Below are positions 37,792-47,168 of a DNA stretch of 64,000 nt, piece after piece; position 1 is the stretch's first letter; each line of letters opens with the position of its first letter. This stretch comes from Xanthomonas vesicatoria ATCC 35937 (GTDB taxonomy: Bacteria; Pseudomonadota; Gammaproteobacteria; Xanthomonadales; Xanthomonadaceae): assembly GCF_001908725.1 (NCBI RefSeq), contig NZ_CP018725.1:1488001-1552000 (forward strand), in the 5' to 3' direction. Position numbers and translations under genes: made by a program. The notes under the pieces were generated by a model. It was not told the origin of the DNA. It made no database searches and worked only from the letters and a program-made list of their open reading frames with translations.

Positions 37792-38685
37792 TTAGTCCAC
37801 GATGCTCTCGCGCACCGCGACCGCGACTGCCTTCAGCGCCGCGTCGCGTGCGGCGTCGTCGACCTTGGCACCGTTCAAATACGTGGTCAGCAGCAGCGGC
37901 GGCCTGCCCTTCGGCGGCCAGAGGATGGCGATGTCGTTGCGGGTGTCGGTGCCGTTGCTGCCGGTCTTGTCGCCGATCTTCCAGTCGCGCGTGAACCCTG
38001 CACGCAGGCAATCGTCGCCAGTGCGGTTGTCGATCATCCAGTCGGTCAGCTGCGTGCGCGAGGCAGGCTGCAGCGCATCGCCAAGCAGCAGCGTGTGCAG
38101 CGTCGACGCCATTGCCGCCGGGGTGGTGGTGTCGCGCGGCTCGCCGGGGGCGAACCCGTTCATCTCCGGCTCGTAGCGGTCACTGCGGGTCTTGGCATCG
38201 CCGATGCTGCGCAGGAAGGCGGTCACGCCGGGCGGGCCGCCGACCAGCGGGAACAACAGGTTGGCGGCCGGGTTGTCGCTATAGATCATCGTGGCCCGGC
38301 ACAGGTCGCCGACACTCAGCGCGCCGCCGACATGGCCCTTGGTGACCGGGGCATGCTCAAGCATGTCCGAGGCACGGATCTTGACCGGTTGCGCCAACGA
38401 CAGCTTGCCGCGGTCCACCTGCTGCAATACCGCGGCAGCCAATACAAATTTGAAGGTACTGCACATCGGAAAGCGCTCGTTCTCGCGCTGCCCGAGGCGC
38501 CAGCCGGTGGCGCTGTCGAGCAGGCTGATGCCCAGGCGACCACCGGTGCCACGTTCGATTTCCGCCCATTGTGCCCGCAGCAGGTCGTCCGCATTCACCG
38601 CCGGGCTGAGTGCCCGCGCGGGTCTGGACGCCGCAAACAGCATGCCCGCGCCGGTTGCGTACAGGAACTCTCGCCGATTCAACAT
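37792..38685 (-). CDS. bla: Class A beta-lactamase
   Basis: 297 residues. The N-terminus MLNRREFLYATGAGMLFAAS is a twin-arginine signal. The active-site motifs are complete: SxxK at S76/K79 (CSTFK), SDN at 136-138, ExxxN as EPEMN at 172-176, and KTG at 240-242. It hydrolyses penicillins and possibly cephalosporins in the periplasm. Transcription is divergent from an AmpR-type regulator, so it is probably inducible by beta-lactams through muropeptides. Confidence 0.95.
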   Translation of the reverse strand: MLNRREFLYATGAGMLFAASRPARALSPAVNADDLLRAQWAEIERGTGGRLGISLLDSATGWRLGQRENERFPMCSTFKFVLAAAVLQQVDRGKLSLAQPVKIRASDMLEHAPVTKGHVGGALSVGDLCRATMIYSDNPAANLLFPLVGGPPGVTAFLRSIGDAKTRSDRYEPEMNGFAPGEPRDTTTPAAMASTLHTLLLGDALQPASRTQLTDWMIDNRTGDDCLRAGFTRDWKIGDKTGSNGTDTRNDIAILWPPKGRPPLLLTTYLNGAKVDDAARDAALKAVAVAVRESIVD

Positions 38686-38785
38686 GCGTTTGCCTCCTTG
38701 AGGAAGCCCGCAGTATCGATGCGCACGCCGCAGCCGACCATCGCGATGTTTCGATCACAGGCATGAATTGAACTAATCTCTACCG
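38686..38785. promoter_or_regulatory. Divergent bla-ampR control region
   Basis: 100 bases between the two start codons. It should hold overlapping promoters and the AmpR operator. A LysR-type T-N11-A-like imperfect palindrome, ATTGAACTAAT, lies at 38767-38777, close to the ampR start. This is positional inference only. Confidence 0.5.
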
Positions 38786-39655
38786 ATGCCCCGCCCCCGC
38801 CTCCCGCTCAATGCCCTGCGCGCTTTCGAAGCCGCCGCGCGCCATCAAAACCTGACCCGCGCGGCGAACGAGTTGTGCGTGAGCCAGGCCGCGCTCAGCC
38901 ACCAGATCAAGGCGCTGGAGCGACAACTGGGCACCAGCCTGTTCCACCGCCTGCCGCGCGGGGTGGCGCTGACCGACGAGGGTGCAGCGTTGGCGCCGGT
39001 GCTGGGCGAGGCCTTCGACCGCATCGCCGCCATCCTGGAGCGCTTCGCCGATGGGCGCTATCGCGAGGTGCTCAGCGTGGGCGTGGTGGGCACCTTCGCC
39101 ACCGGCTGGCTGCTGCCACGATTGCCGGCCTTTCATGCCGCGCATCCGGATATCGAATTGCGCCTGTCCACCCACAACAACCGGGTCGATCTGGCCGGCG
39201 AAGGGCTGGATCTGGCGATCCGTTTCGGCGATGGCGACTGGCAGGGCCAGATCGCCCATGCGCTGATGGAAGCACCGTTTGCGCCGGTGTGCGCGCCCAG
39301 CATGGCGCGTGGCCTGCGCACGCCGGCCGATCTGGCGCAGCTGCCGTTATTGCGCTCCTACCGCGTGGACGAATGGCCACGATGGTTTCGCGCGGCGGGT
39401 GTGGCCGAAGTCGCCGCACGCGGGGCGATGTTCGATTCATCGTTGACCCTGGCCAGCGCGGCCGCCGCCGGTAGCGGTGTGGCATTGCTGCCGCTGCCGA
39501 TGTTTCGCCAGGATCTGGACGCCGGGCGGCTGGTGTGCCCGTTCCCGATCCAGATCGACGCGGGGCGTTACTGGCTGACGCATCTACGTTCGCGGCCGGC
39601 CGACGGCCCTGCGCTCGGCTTTCATCGCTGGCTGGTGCGCACACTGTCGACGTGA
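38786..39655 (+). CDS. ampR: AmpR-type LysR-family regulator
   Basis: 289 residues. The N-terminal LysR helix-turn-helix is LTRAANELCVSQAALSHQIKALERQLG, preceded by LPLNALRAFEAAARHQNLT as in AmpR. The effector domain includes VGVVGTFATGWLLPRL and ends SRPADGPALGFHRWL. AmpR proteins sense UDP-muramyl peptides and anhydromuropeptides and switch bla on. The divergent arrangement with a class A gene supports the name. Confidence 0.92.
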   Translation: MPRPRLPLNALRAFEAAARHQNLTRAANELCVSQAALSHQIKALERQLGTSLFHRLPRGVALTDEGAALAPVLGEAFDRIAAILERFADGRYREVLSVGVVGTFATGWLLPRLPAFHAAHPDIELRLSTHNNRVDLAGEGLDLAIRFGDGDWQGQIAHALMEAPFAPVCAPSMARGLRTPADLAQLPLLRSYRVDEWPRWFRAAGVAEVAARGAMFDSSLTLASAAAAGSGVALLPLPMFRQDLDAGRLVCPFPIQIDAGRYWLTHLRSRPADGPALGFHRWLVRTLST

Positions 39656-39786
39656 CCGGAGCGAGCAACCGCACGCGGCGATTGATTCCGCTTTGAAATA
39701 CAGCACAAAAACGAATAGCTGCCATGGCTTTATTTCGGCATCCTTGACGACTAGCATGCCCGCCATCGTCAGTCCGAGGCATGCCC

Positions 39787-41052
39787 ATGAAACTCCCCTT
39801 GCAGCATCTTCGTGTATGGCTTCTTGCCGGCGCATGCGTGACAGCGACCCACGCCTTTGCGCAAGTCACCGCCCCCTCCTCTGCACCTCCCGACGCTGCC
39901 GAGCAAAATCCTGCGGCGACCGAAAGCTTTGAACAATGGCTCGTCGACTTTCGCCAGCGCGCGCTTGCCGCAGGCATCGAGACCACCACACTGGACACCG
40001 CGTTTGCCGGCGTCACCGCCGACCCGTCCGTACATGCGCTGGATCAGCAGCAACCTGAGTTCACCCGATACCTGTGGGAATACCTCGACGACCGCGTCAC
40101 GCCCTCGAGCATTCAGCAGGGCCAGCAACTGCTGGTCAGCAAGCGCACGTTGTTCGAGCAGCTACAGAGACAATACGGCGTGGATCCACGCATCCTGACC
40201 GCAATCTGGAGTATGGAGAGCCAATACGGCGCGCAGATCGGGGACCGCTACGTGATCCGCTCACTGGCAACGCTGGCCCACTCGGGCAGGCGTACGCGCT
40301 ATGGTAATACGCAGCTGCTCGCCGCCTTGCAGATCCTGCAAACGGAGAAAGGTGTCGACCGGTCACAACTGGTGGGGTCATGGGCGGGTGCAATGGGGCA
40401 AACGCAATTCATTCCCAGCACTTACCGCGACTATGCCGTCGACGCCGATGGGGATCACACGCGCGACGTCTGGCACTCCAGTGCAGACTCATTGGGCTCT
40501 GCCGCGAATTATCTCAACAAGAGCAACTGGAACAGCCGCCTGCCCTGGGGCCAGGAGGTGCGCTTGGCCGCCGACTTCGACTACGCGCAGGCCGATATGA
40601 CGATCAAGAAGACCGTCGCCGATTGGCAGCGCCAGGGCGTGCTGTGTGCAGGCAAGCCGATTGCGCCGGCCTTGGCGCAGGAACAGGCCTCGGTGCTGCT
40701 GCCCACCGGCTATCGCGGGCCGGCTTTCCTGGTGTTCGACAATTTCCGCAGCATTCTCCGCTACAACAATTCAACGGCCTATGCGCTGGCGGTGGGGTTG
40801 TTGGCCGATGGCTATGCGGGCGGCGCCGGGATCGCACAGCCCTGGCCCAAGGACGATCCACCACTCAACAGCGTGGATGCCATTACCGAACTGCAGCAAC
40901 GGCTGGCCGACAAGGGCTTCGACGTCGGCGGGGTCGACGGTGCGCTGGGGCCGCAGACGCGCCAGGGCATCCGTGCGTTTCAGCGCAGCCAGGGGTTGCC
41001 GCAGGATGCTTACGCCAGCACCTCGTTGCTGGCGCGCGTGCGGTCGAAGTGA
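39787..41052 (+). CDS. Lytic murein transglycosylase (MltB family) with peptidoglycan-binding domain
   Basis: 421 residues. I chose the ATG at 39787 over 39781 because the GAGG at 39776-39779 lies only one base from the earlier codon. The signal peptide is MKLPLQHLRVWLLAGACVTA ending AFAQ. The MltB/SLT_2 catalytic domain has Glu144 in IWSMESQYG and WAGAMGQTQFIPSTY. The C-terminal PG_binding_1 domain includes DVGGVDGALGPQTRQGIRAF. It cleaves peptidoglycan to 1,6-anhydromuropeptides, the same molecules AmpR senses. Confidence 0.93.
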   Translation: MKLPLQHLRVWLLAGACVTATHAFAQVTAPSSAPPDAAEQNPAATESFEQWLVDFRQRALAAGIETTTLDTAFAGVTADPSVHALDQQQPEFTRYLWEYLDDRVTPSSIQQGQQLLVSKRTLFEQLQRQYGVDPRILTAIWSMESQYGAQIGDRYVIRSLATLAHSGRRTRYGNTQLLAALQILQTEKGVDRSQLVGSWAGAMGQTQFIPSTYRDYAVDADGDHTRDVWHSSADSLGSAANYLNKSNWNSRLPWGQEVRLAADFDYAQADMTIKKTVADWQRQGVLCAGKPIAPALAQEQASVLLPTGYRGPAFLVFDNFRSILRYNNSTAYALAVGLLADGYAGGAGIAQPWPKDDPPLNSVDAITELQQRLADKGFDVGGVDGALGPQTRQGIRAFQRSQGLPQDAYASTSLLARVRSK

Positions 41053-41103
41053 GGGCAGAAGACCGCGCCAAGTGATTGGAGGCTGCGAGGCGACACGCTG
41101 TGC

Positions 41104-41604
41104 TCAGCGGCGTCCGGACGCCTCGATCCCCTGCACCGCCACGCGGCGAAACGCCTCGTAGTGCGCTTGATCGGCGAACCAGTGTGGGGCGAACAGCTCG
41201 AACAAGCGGTCGTTGTGATACAGCAGCAGCACGCGCTCGTTCTCGCGGTAGCGGATGTAATCGGACCAGGGCCGGCGCAACCGCCCGTCCGCCCAGGTGA
41301 TCTCCAGCCCGGTCTCGTCCCAGGCAAAGGTGTAGGTGTGCCGCAGCGCGGCCTGCTGGGCATGCAGGCGCTTGATCTTCCGTGGCAAGCCCCACAGGTG
41401 CAGCAACGCCAGGCCGATCAAGCCGCCGCCTCCGGCGCCGATCAGCACCGGGCCGATGATTTCGCCAGCTCCGATCAGTTGCAGCATGCCCGCCCCGATC
41501 AGGAGCAGGACCACCAGGATCACGATCAAGACCTTGGCCGTGTGCCGCGCATGCAGCCGCTGTGCGGCCAGATGGTCTTCCAGACTGATGGTGGCGCTGA
41601 TCAT
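41104..41604 (-). CDS. YcxB-family membrane protein
   Basis: 166 residues from the ATG at 41602-41604 (MISATISLEDHLAAQRLH). Two closely spaced membrane helices (about 22-68) are followed by a YcxB-like C-terminal domain (TYTFAWDETGLEITWADG). The function is unknown. It is convergent with the transglycosylase gene. Confidence 0.75.
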   Translation of the reverse strand: MISATISLEDHLAAQRLHARHTAKVLIVILVVLLLIGAGMLQLIGAGEIIGPVLIGAGGGGLIGLALLHLWGLPRKIKRLHAQQAALRHTYTFAWDETGLEITWADGRLRRPWSDYIRYRENERVLLLYHNDRLFELFAPHWFADQAHYEAFRRVAVQGIEASGRR

Positions 41605-41654
41605 GCTCGCTACGTCCCTGTGTTTGGCTCGGTGCCTAGCGTAACGCCTGCGCG

Positions 41655-43571
41655 TTACGCGCCCTCGATCAACTCCATCCACGCCGCCTCGGCCGCAGCC
41701 AGTTGCTGCGCCGTCGCCTCGCGGTCGCGGCCCAGCACCGCCATCTTGTCGGTGTCGGCATAGTTGCGCGGGTTCGCCAGCTCGCGGTCGAGCTCCGCCA
41801 GGGTAGCTTCCAGCTCGCCGACGCGCTTTTCGGCGCTGGCCAGCTTGTGCGGGTTGACGGCTTTTTTCGGTGGCAGCGGCTTGGTCGGCGGTGGCGGGGT
41901 GGGCGCCACTTCGGCCATCTTCTGCTTGGTGCCTTGCGCGGCCGGGCGGCTGCGCAGCCAGGCGGCGTATTCGTCCAGATCGCCATCAAACGGCTCGACC
42001 ACGCCATCGGCCACGCGCCAGAAACTGTCGCAGACCAGGCCGATCAGATGGCGGTCGTGCGAGACCATCACGATGGCGCCTTCGAAATCGCTCAGCGCCT
42101 CGGCCAGCGCCTCGCGCATTTCCAGGTCCAAGTGGTTGGTCGGTTCGTCGAGCAGCAGCACGTTGGGCTGCTGCCAGGCGATCAGCGCCAGCGCCAGGCG
42201 CGCGCGCTCGCCGCCGGAGAAGCCATCCACCACCTCGAAGGCGCGGTCGCCGGCGAAATTCCATTTACCCAGGAAATCGCGGAACGCCTGATTGGAACCA
42301 TCCGGCGACAGATCGCGGAAGTGGTCCATCGGCGACTGGCCCTCGTGCAGCGATTCCACCGTGTGCTGGGCGAAGTAGCCGATGCGCAGGTCCGGATGCG
42401 CACTGCGCTCGCCCGACAACGGCGCCAGCTCGCCCACCAGGGTCTTGACCAGCGTGGACTTACCCGCGCCATTGGGCCCCAACAACCCGATCCGGTCGCC
42501 CGCCTCCAACCCAAACCCAACATCGTGCAACACAGTTATGGCGTCGCTGGACCCGCGCTTTTGCGAATCCCCATTCCCCATTCCCGATTCCCGCGGCGAA
42601 GCCGCATACCCGCAAGCCGCATGATTCAGCCGGATCAACGAAAACGGCAGCCGATTTGGCTGGGCGAACTGGATGCGGAACTCGCGCTCGGCGCGCACCG
42701 CCTCGGTGCCGGCCATCTTGGCCAGCCGCTTCATGCGGCTCTGCGCCTGGGTGGCCTTGCTGGCCTGTGCCTTGAAACGGTCGATGAAGCTCTGCAGATG
42801 CGCGCGCTCGGCCTGTTCCTTGTCGTGCGCGATCTGCTGCTGGCGCAGGTGCTCGATGCGCTGGCGCTCGAAATCGGTATAGCCGCCGACATACAGTTTG
42901 GCGGTGCCGCCATGCAGGTGCAGGGTGTGGGTGGCCACGTTGTCCAGAAACTCGCGGTCATGCGAAATCAGCAACAAGGTGCCTGGGTACTTGAGCAGCC
43001 ATTGTTCCAGCCACAGCACTGCATCCATGTCCAAGTGGTTCGTCGGTTCGTCGAGCAGCAGCAGGTCGCTGGGCATCATCAGCGCGCGCGCCAGATTCAA
43101 CCGCACCCGCCAGCCGCCGGAGAACGAGGACACCGCGCGGTGATGGGTGTCGGCCGGGAAGCCCAGGCCGTGCAGCAGCTTGCCGGCACGCGCCTCGGCA
43201 TCGTAAGCGCCGAGTTCGGCCATCTTCTGGTGCGCGTTGGCGACCGCCTCCCAGTCCTCGCGGGCGGTGGCGGCGGCTTCTTCCTGCAGCACCGCGGAGA
43301 CTTCGATATCGCCGCCAAGCACAAACGACAGTGCCGGGTCCGGCAACGACGGGGTTTCCTGCGAGACGCTTGCGGTACGCACCTTGCCGGGCAGGTCCAC
43401 GTCGCCCTTGTCGGCCTCCAGCTCGCCCTTCACCGCGGCGAACAGGCTGGACTTACCGGTACCGTTGCGGCCCACCACGCCGACGCGGTAGCCGGCATGC
43501 ATGGTCAGGTCGACGTTGGACAGCAGCAGACGCTCGCCGCGTCGCATGGAGAAGTTGCGCAGGGAAATCAT
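41655..43571 (-). CDS. ABC-F ATPase (YheS-like) with in-frame repeat insertion
   Basis: 638 residues from the ATG at 43569-43571. Tandem ATPase domains: Walker A GRNGTGKSS and GPNGAGKST, signatures SGGWRVRLNL and SGGERARLAL, and Walker B LLLDEPTNHLD twice. The linker and the C-terminal coiled coil (about 575-635, with EKRVGELEATLAELDREL) match the YheS branch of ABC-F translation factors that act at the ribosomal E site. Residues about 323-343, before the second domain, are encoded by a GGGAATC-type repeat (42565-42594 and flanks) that introduces SPRESGMGNGDSQKRG in frame. There is no membrane segment. The frame is open throughout. Confidence 0.93.
   Translation of the reverse strand: MISLRNFSMRRGERLLLSNVDLTMHAGYRVGVVGRNGTGKSSLFAAVKGELEADKGDVDLPGKVRTASVSQETPSLPDPALSFVLGGDIEVSAVLQEEAAATAREDWEAVANAHQKMAELGAYDAEARAGKLLHGLGFPADTHHRAVSSFSGGWRVRLNLARALMMPSDLLLLDEPTNHLDMDAVLWLEQWLLKYPGTLLLISHDREFLDNVATHTLHLHGGTAKLYVGGYTDFERQRIEHLRQQQIAHDKEQAERAHLQSFIDRFKAQASKATQAQSRMKRLAKMAGTEAVRAEREFRIQFAQPNRLPFSLIRLNHAACGYAASPRESGMGNGDSQKRGSSDAITVLHDVGFGLEAGDRIGLLGPNGAGKSTLVKTLVGELAPLSGERSAHPDLRIGYFAQHTVESLHEGQSPMDHFRDLSPDGSNQAFRDFLGKWNFAGDRAFEVVDGFSGGERARLALALIAWQQPNVLLLDEPTNHLDLEMREALAEALSDFEGAIVMVSHDRHLIGLVCDSFWRVADGVVEPFDGDLDEYAAWLRSRPAAQGTKQKMAEVAPTPPPPTKPLPPKKAVNPHKLASAEKRVGELEATLAELDRELANPRNYADTDKMAVLGRDREATAQQLAAAEAAWMELIEGA
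42565..42594. repeat. GGGAATC-type repeat inside the ABC-F gene
   Basis: Four consecutive units related to GATTCCC/CATTCCC (GAATCCC, CATTCCC, CATTCCC, GATTCCC) lie within the coding sequence. The same motif makes the intergenic hairpins beside ruvC. One arm only is present. The total insert leaves the reading frame open. Confidence 0.8.
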
Positions 43572-43752
43572 TGATGGACAGTCCGATAGAACGAAAAGGA
43601 ATGAGCAGATGAGCAGCATTCCTGCGACGCCATTCTAGCGTTAACGAATAATTAGCGCCTTCAGGTTGGAAGATACGTGCGCTTCGCACCGCCGTGATCG
43701 CCACCCGCCCAGTCTAGTTGGCCCCGCTCGGGCTGCCGTTTTCGGAGTTGTC

Positions 43753-46131
43753 ATGAACATCCCCCTGTCCTGCCTTGCGACCGCCGTGGTCGCTGCACTG
43801 CTTGCCTCTCCCGCCATGGCGCAGGACGCTGCGCCGGCCACCGCCAATACCCTGGATACGGTGATCGTCACCGGCACCCGCGTGTCCGACCGCACTGTGG
43901 CCGAATCGCAGTCGCCGATCGACATCATCAGCGCCGAATCGCTACAGGCCACCGGCACCCCCGAGCTGGCCACCGCGCTGGCACGCGCACTGCCGTCGTT
44001 GAACTTCCCTCGCCCGGCGCTGAGCGACGGCACCAGCGCGATCCGCCCCGCGCAGCTGCGCGGCCTGTCGCCGGACCAGGTGCTGGTGCTGGTCAACGGC
44101 AAGCGTCGCCACACCTCCTCGCTGCTCAACCTCAACGGCACCATCGGCCGCGGCGCGGCGGCGGTGGATCTGAACACCATCCCGGTGGCGGCAATCGCAC
44201 GAGTGGAAGTACTGCGCGACGGCGCCTCGGCGCAATACGGCTCCGATGCCATCGCCGGCGTGGTCAACATCGTGCTCAAGGGCGCGGAAAAGGGCGGCAG
44301 CCTGCAGGCCGGCTTCGGCCAGTATTCGGCCGGCGACGGCAACAACTACGAGCTGTCAGGCGACACCGGTGTGGCCTACGGCGGCGACCGTGGCTGGCTG
44401 CACGTGGCCGCCCAGCTCAACCAGCAGGACCCGACCGACCGCGCACGCGGCTATGCCGGCGCGCCCAGCGTCTCGCAGCCGGCCGTGGGCCAGAAGGCAT
44501 TCAAGATCGGCGACCCGGACGTCAATGCGCAGGCCGCCTCGCTCAATACCGAATACCAGTTCAGCGACAGCATCACCGGCTACGCCTTCGCCACCGCCAG
44601 CAACCGCGACATCACCTCGTTCGCGTTCTTCCGCGCGCCGGGCAGCATCCAGAACATCCTGTCGATCTACCCGCAGGGCTTTTTGCCGGAGATCCAGAGC
44701 TACGCCAAGGACCGTTCGCTGGTGGCCGGTGTGCGCGGCTCCACCGCCGGCAGCTGGGACTGGGATGCCAGCTACAACTACGGCTACAACCGCATCGATT
44801 TCCATACCCGCAACACGCTCAACGTCAGCCTGGGGCCGACCTCGCCCACCTCGTTCTACGACGGTGCGCTGGAGACCACGCAGAACATCGTCAACCTGGA
44901 CGTCAAGCGCGGTTTCGACTGGGGTCTGGCGTACCCGGTGACGGTGGCGTTCGGCGCCGAATACCGCAACGAAAAATGGAACCAGTCGCCGGGTGAAGTG
45001 GGATCCTACTTCCAGGCCGGCACGCTGGCCGGCGGCGCGCAGGGCTATGGCGGATTCGCCCCCAGCGTGTCGGGCCAGTATTCGCGCAACAGCTACGCGC
45101 TGTACGCCGACCTGGAAGCCGACTTCACCGACAAGTTCTCCGCCGGCCTGGCCGGTCGCTACGAAGACTATGACGATTTCGGCAGCCAGGCCTCGGGCAA
45201 GTTGTCCGGCCGTTATGCATTCACCGAAAAGATCGCGTTGCGCGGCACGGTGGCCTCGGGCTTCCGCGCGCCGTCGCTGGCGCAGCAGTATTTCCAGTCC
45301 ACCAGCACCACCTTCCTGGCCGGCAATCCCAACCCGTTCGAGATCCGCACCTTCCCGGCCGACAGCAACGTGGCGCGCGCCTTTGGGGCCGAACCGCTGG
45401 ATGCGGAAACCTCGCTGTCCTACAGCCTGGGCCTGGTGCTGCAGCCCACCGATGCGCTCTACCTCACCATCGATGCGTACCAGATCGACGTGGACGACCG
45501 TATCGTGCTGTCGTCCAACCTCACCGGTACCGGCGTGCGCAGCCTGCTCGAATCGCAGGGCATCTTCGGCATCAACGGTGGGCGCTACTTCACCAACGCA
45601 GTGGATACGCGCACGCGCGGCGTGGACGTGGTGGGCAGCTACCGCTGGCAGCTGGCCGCCAGCAGCGTGGACCTGACTGCCGGCTACAACTACTCCGAAA
45701 CCGAGGTGCGCAGCGTGGCGGCCAACCCGGCCGCATTGTCGGCCAACGGGCTGAGCCTGGAGCGCATCGACCGCACCGAGCGCGGTCGCATCGAGGAAGG
45801 CTTCCCGCGCGACAAGTTCCTGGTCAACAGCAGCTGGAATTCCGAGCACTGGACGCTGGCGCTGGGCGCCACGCGCTACGGCAAGTACAGCACACGACCG
45901 GCAGCGGCAATCAACGACCAGACCTTCGGCGCCAAATGGGTGGTGGATGCGTCGGCAAGCTACAAGGTCGATCGCTGGACGCTCACGCTGGGCGCGGACA
46001 ACCTGCTGGATGAGTACCCGGACGAGAACAACTTCGCCAATTCCACCAGCGGGCAGTTTCCGTACAGCAATCTGTCGCCGTTCGGCTTCAACGGTGCCTA
46101 TGTCTACGGGCGAATCAACTACCGTTGGTAA
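43753..46131 (+). CDS. TonB-dependent receptor 1 of a tandem trio
   Basis: 792 residues from the ATG at 43753. The signal peptide (MNIPLSCLATAVVAALLASP, with a cut at MAQ) is followed by the TonB-box segment TLDTVIVTGTRVSDRTVAES and a plug domain with LRDGASAQYGSDAIAGVVNI. The barrel ends in NYRW, with the aromatic last residue needed for outer-membrane insertion. Receptors 2 and 3 downstream share the same N-terminal block and are close paralogues. The substrate is unknown. Confidence 0.92.
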   Translation: MNIPLSCLATAVVAALLASPAMAQDAAPATANTLDTVIVTGTRVSDRTVAESQSPIDIISAESLQATGTPELATALARALPSLNFPRPALSDGTSAIRPAQLRGLSPDQVLVLVNGKRRHTSSLLNLNGTIGRGAAAVDLNTIPVAAIARVEVLRDGASAQYGSDAIAGVVNIVLKGAEKGGSLQAGFGQYSAGDGNNYELSGDTGVAYGGDRGWLHVAAQLNQQDPTDRARGYAGAPSVSQPAVGQKAFKIGDPDVNAQAASLNTEYQFSDSITGYAFATASNRDITSFAFFRAPGSIQNILSIYPQGFLPEIQSYAKDRSLVAGVRGSTAGSWDWDASYNYGYNRIDFHTRNTLNVSLGPTSPTSFYDGALETTQNIVNLDVKRGFDWGLAYPVTVAFGAEYRNEKWNQSPGEVGSYFQAGTLAGGAQGYGGFAPSVSGQYSRNSYALYADLEADFTDKFSAGLAGRYEDYDDFGSQASGKLSGRYAFTEKIALRGTVASGFRAPSLAQQYFQSTSTTFLAGNPNPFEIRTFPADSNVARAFGAEPLDAETSLSYSLGLVLQPTDALYLTIDAYQIDVDDRIVLSSNLTGTGVRSLLESQGIFGINGGRYFTNAVDTRTRGVDVVGSYRWQLAASSVDLTAGYNYSETEVRSVAANPAALSANGLSLERIDRTERGRIEEGFPRDKFLVNSSWNSEHWTLALGATRYGKYSTRPAAAINDQTFGAKWVVDASASYKVDRWTLTLGADNLLDEYPDENNFANSTSGQFPYSNLSPFGFNGAYVYGRINYRW

Positions 46132-46468
46132 ACGCAGCAAACGCCGCTAGCTGGTTACGGCTGACGATGCAAAGCGACTGCGCCGGTGCCGCGCAGCGCT
46201 ACAGCATCGACATCAGGGTTTGATCACACGCCCCGGCCAGTCCGGCGCGTGTGCGTTGTGCGTTTGTGCGCGTGTGGCAGATGCGCAGGCGGGCGCAACC
46301 GCTTGCCGAATGCGGCTCCTGCATTGCGTCGTGCGTGCATTGCGCCCCTGCCGATCACGGTACGGTGCGCTTGCTCTCGTGCGCCCACGCACACCAGGCC
46401 ACGCGATGACGAGGCGTACGCCCGGCGCGTGCTATGACCGGCGCTCCTGTCATTGCCGGAGCACGCCA
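46132..46468. other. 337-base gap after receptor 1
   Basis: The gap contains a terminator-like hairpin at 46225-46253 (CACACGC...GCGTGTG, with inner CCGG/CCGG) on the plus strand, not followed by a T-run. No gene is evident; the VOC-protein promoter should be in the right half. Confidence 0.4.
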
Positions 46469-46894
46469 ATGGAAGCATCGCAACTGAGTCGGGGCCGCTT
46501 GATCGATCACCTGCATCTGGTGGTCCACGACCTGCCGGCGAGCAAGCGCTTTTATCAAGCCGTGCTCGAGGTCCTTGGCATTCCCATAGGCGGCGAGGGC
46601 GACCGCCATTTCTGGGCCGACGAATTGTTTGTCTCCGACCGCGACACGGTGGCGCAGGGTGTGTTGACCGGCCGCCACCATCTGGCCTTTCAGGCGCGCG
46701 ATATTGCGATGGTGCAGGCGTTCCATCGCGCCGCCCTGGCCAACGGTGGACGCGACAACGGCGCGCCGGGTCTACGCCCCTATCACCCAAGTTATTACGC
46801 AGCATTTGTGCTCGATCCGGATGGCAACAATATCGAGGCGGTCTTCCATGGTCCTGCGCAACGCAGTGCAGATTCGGTACAGATCACCTATTGA
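46469..46894 (+). CDS. VOC/glyoxalase-superfamily protein
   Basis: 141 residues from the ATG at 46469. The VOC fold is seen as IDHLHLVVHDLPASKRFYQAVL at the start and AAFVLDPDGNNIEAVFHG near the end. His, Glu and other possible metal ligands are present (H14 in DHLHL, H70-type residues in RHHLAF, E in NIEAV). It may be a metal-dependent lyase, isomerase, dioxygenase or resistance protein. It sits between receptors 1 and 2 on the same strand. The function is unknown. Confidence 0.8.
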   Translation: MEASQLSRGRLIDHLHLVVHDLPASKRFYQAVLEVLGIPIGGEGDRHFWADELFVSDRDTVAQGVLTGRHHLAFQARDIAMVQAFHRAALANGGRDNGAPGLRPYHPSYYAAFVLDPDGNNIEAVFHGPAQRSADSVQITY

Positions 46895-47040
46895 TGCCCA
46901 AGTTTCATAACAGGTATCGATGCCCAAAATGGGGCAACGCAATCCGTTGCCCGGCATAGGTAACTGCAATCGACGCCTCACTTTGGTGCACGATGACAAC
47001 GTTGGCATCAGCACATGCTTGATGACAGTTGCACGCGCAA

Positions 47041-47080
47041 CGTAACCAAAATTTGACATGCGGTTACGCGTGGTTAATGG
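47041..47080 (+). promoter_or_regulatory. Inverted repeat and candidate promoter of receptor 2
   Basis: CGTAACC (47041-47047) and GGTTACG (47062-47068) form a 7-base inverted repeat with a 14-base spacer. A TTGACA -35-like sequence lies inside the spacer (47053-47058), and TTAATG follows at 47074-47079. A regulator could compete with polymerase here. This is suggested by layout only. Confidence 0.45.
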
Positions 47081-47168
47081 TTGAGAACGCACCGCAGCTG
47101 CCGCAATGGACGCGGCCTGGGAGGGGGCCCACTGCGTGCATCCGTTCCCCACTCGGAGTTGTTACCGC

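Noticed and set aside
41703..43574. 623-codon plus-strand frame opposite the ABC-F gene
   Set aside because: Antisense shadow; the minus strand has two complete ATPase domains.
44356..46140. 594-codon antisense frame over TonB receptor 1, and a similar 598-codon one at 49913-51709
   Set aside because: Both mirror the codon bias of genuine receptor genes on the other strand and lack start signals or recognisable domains.
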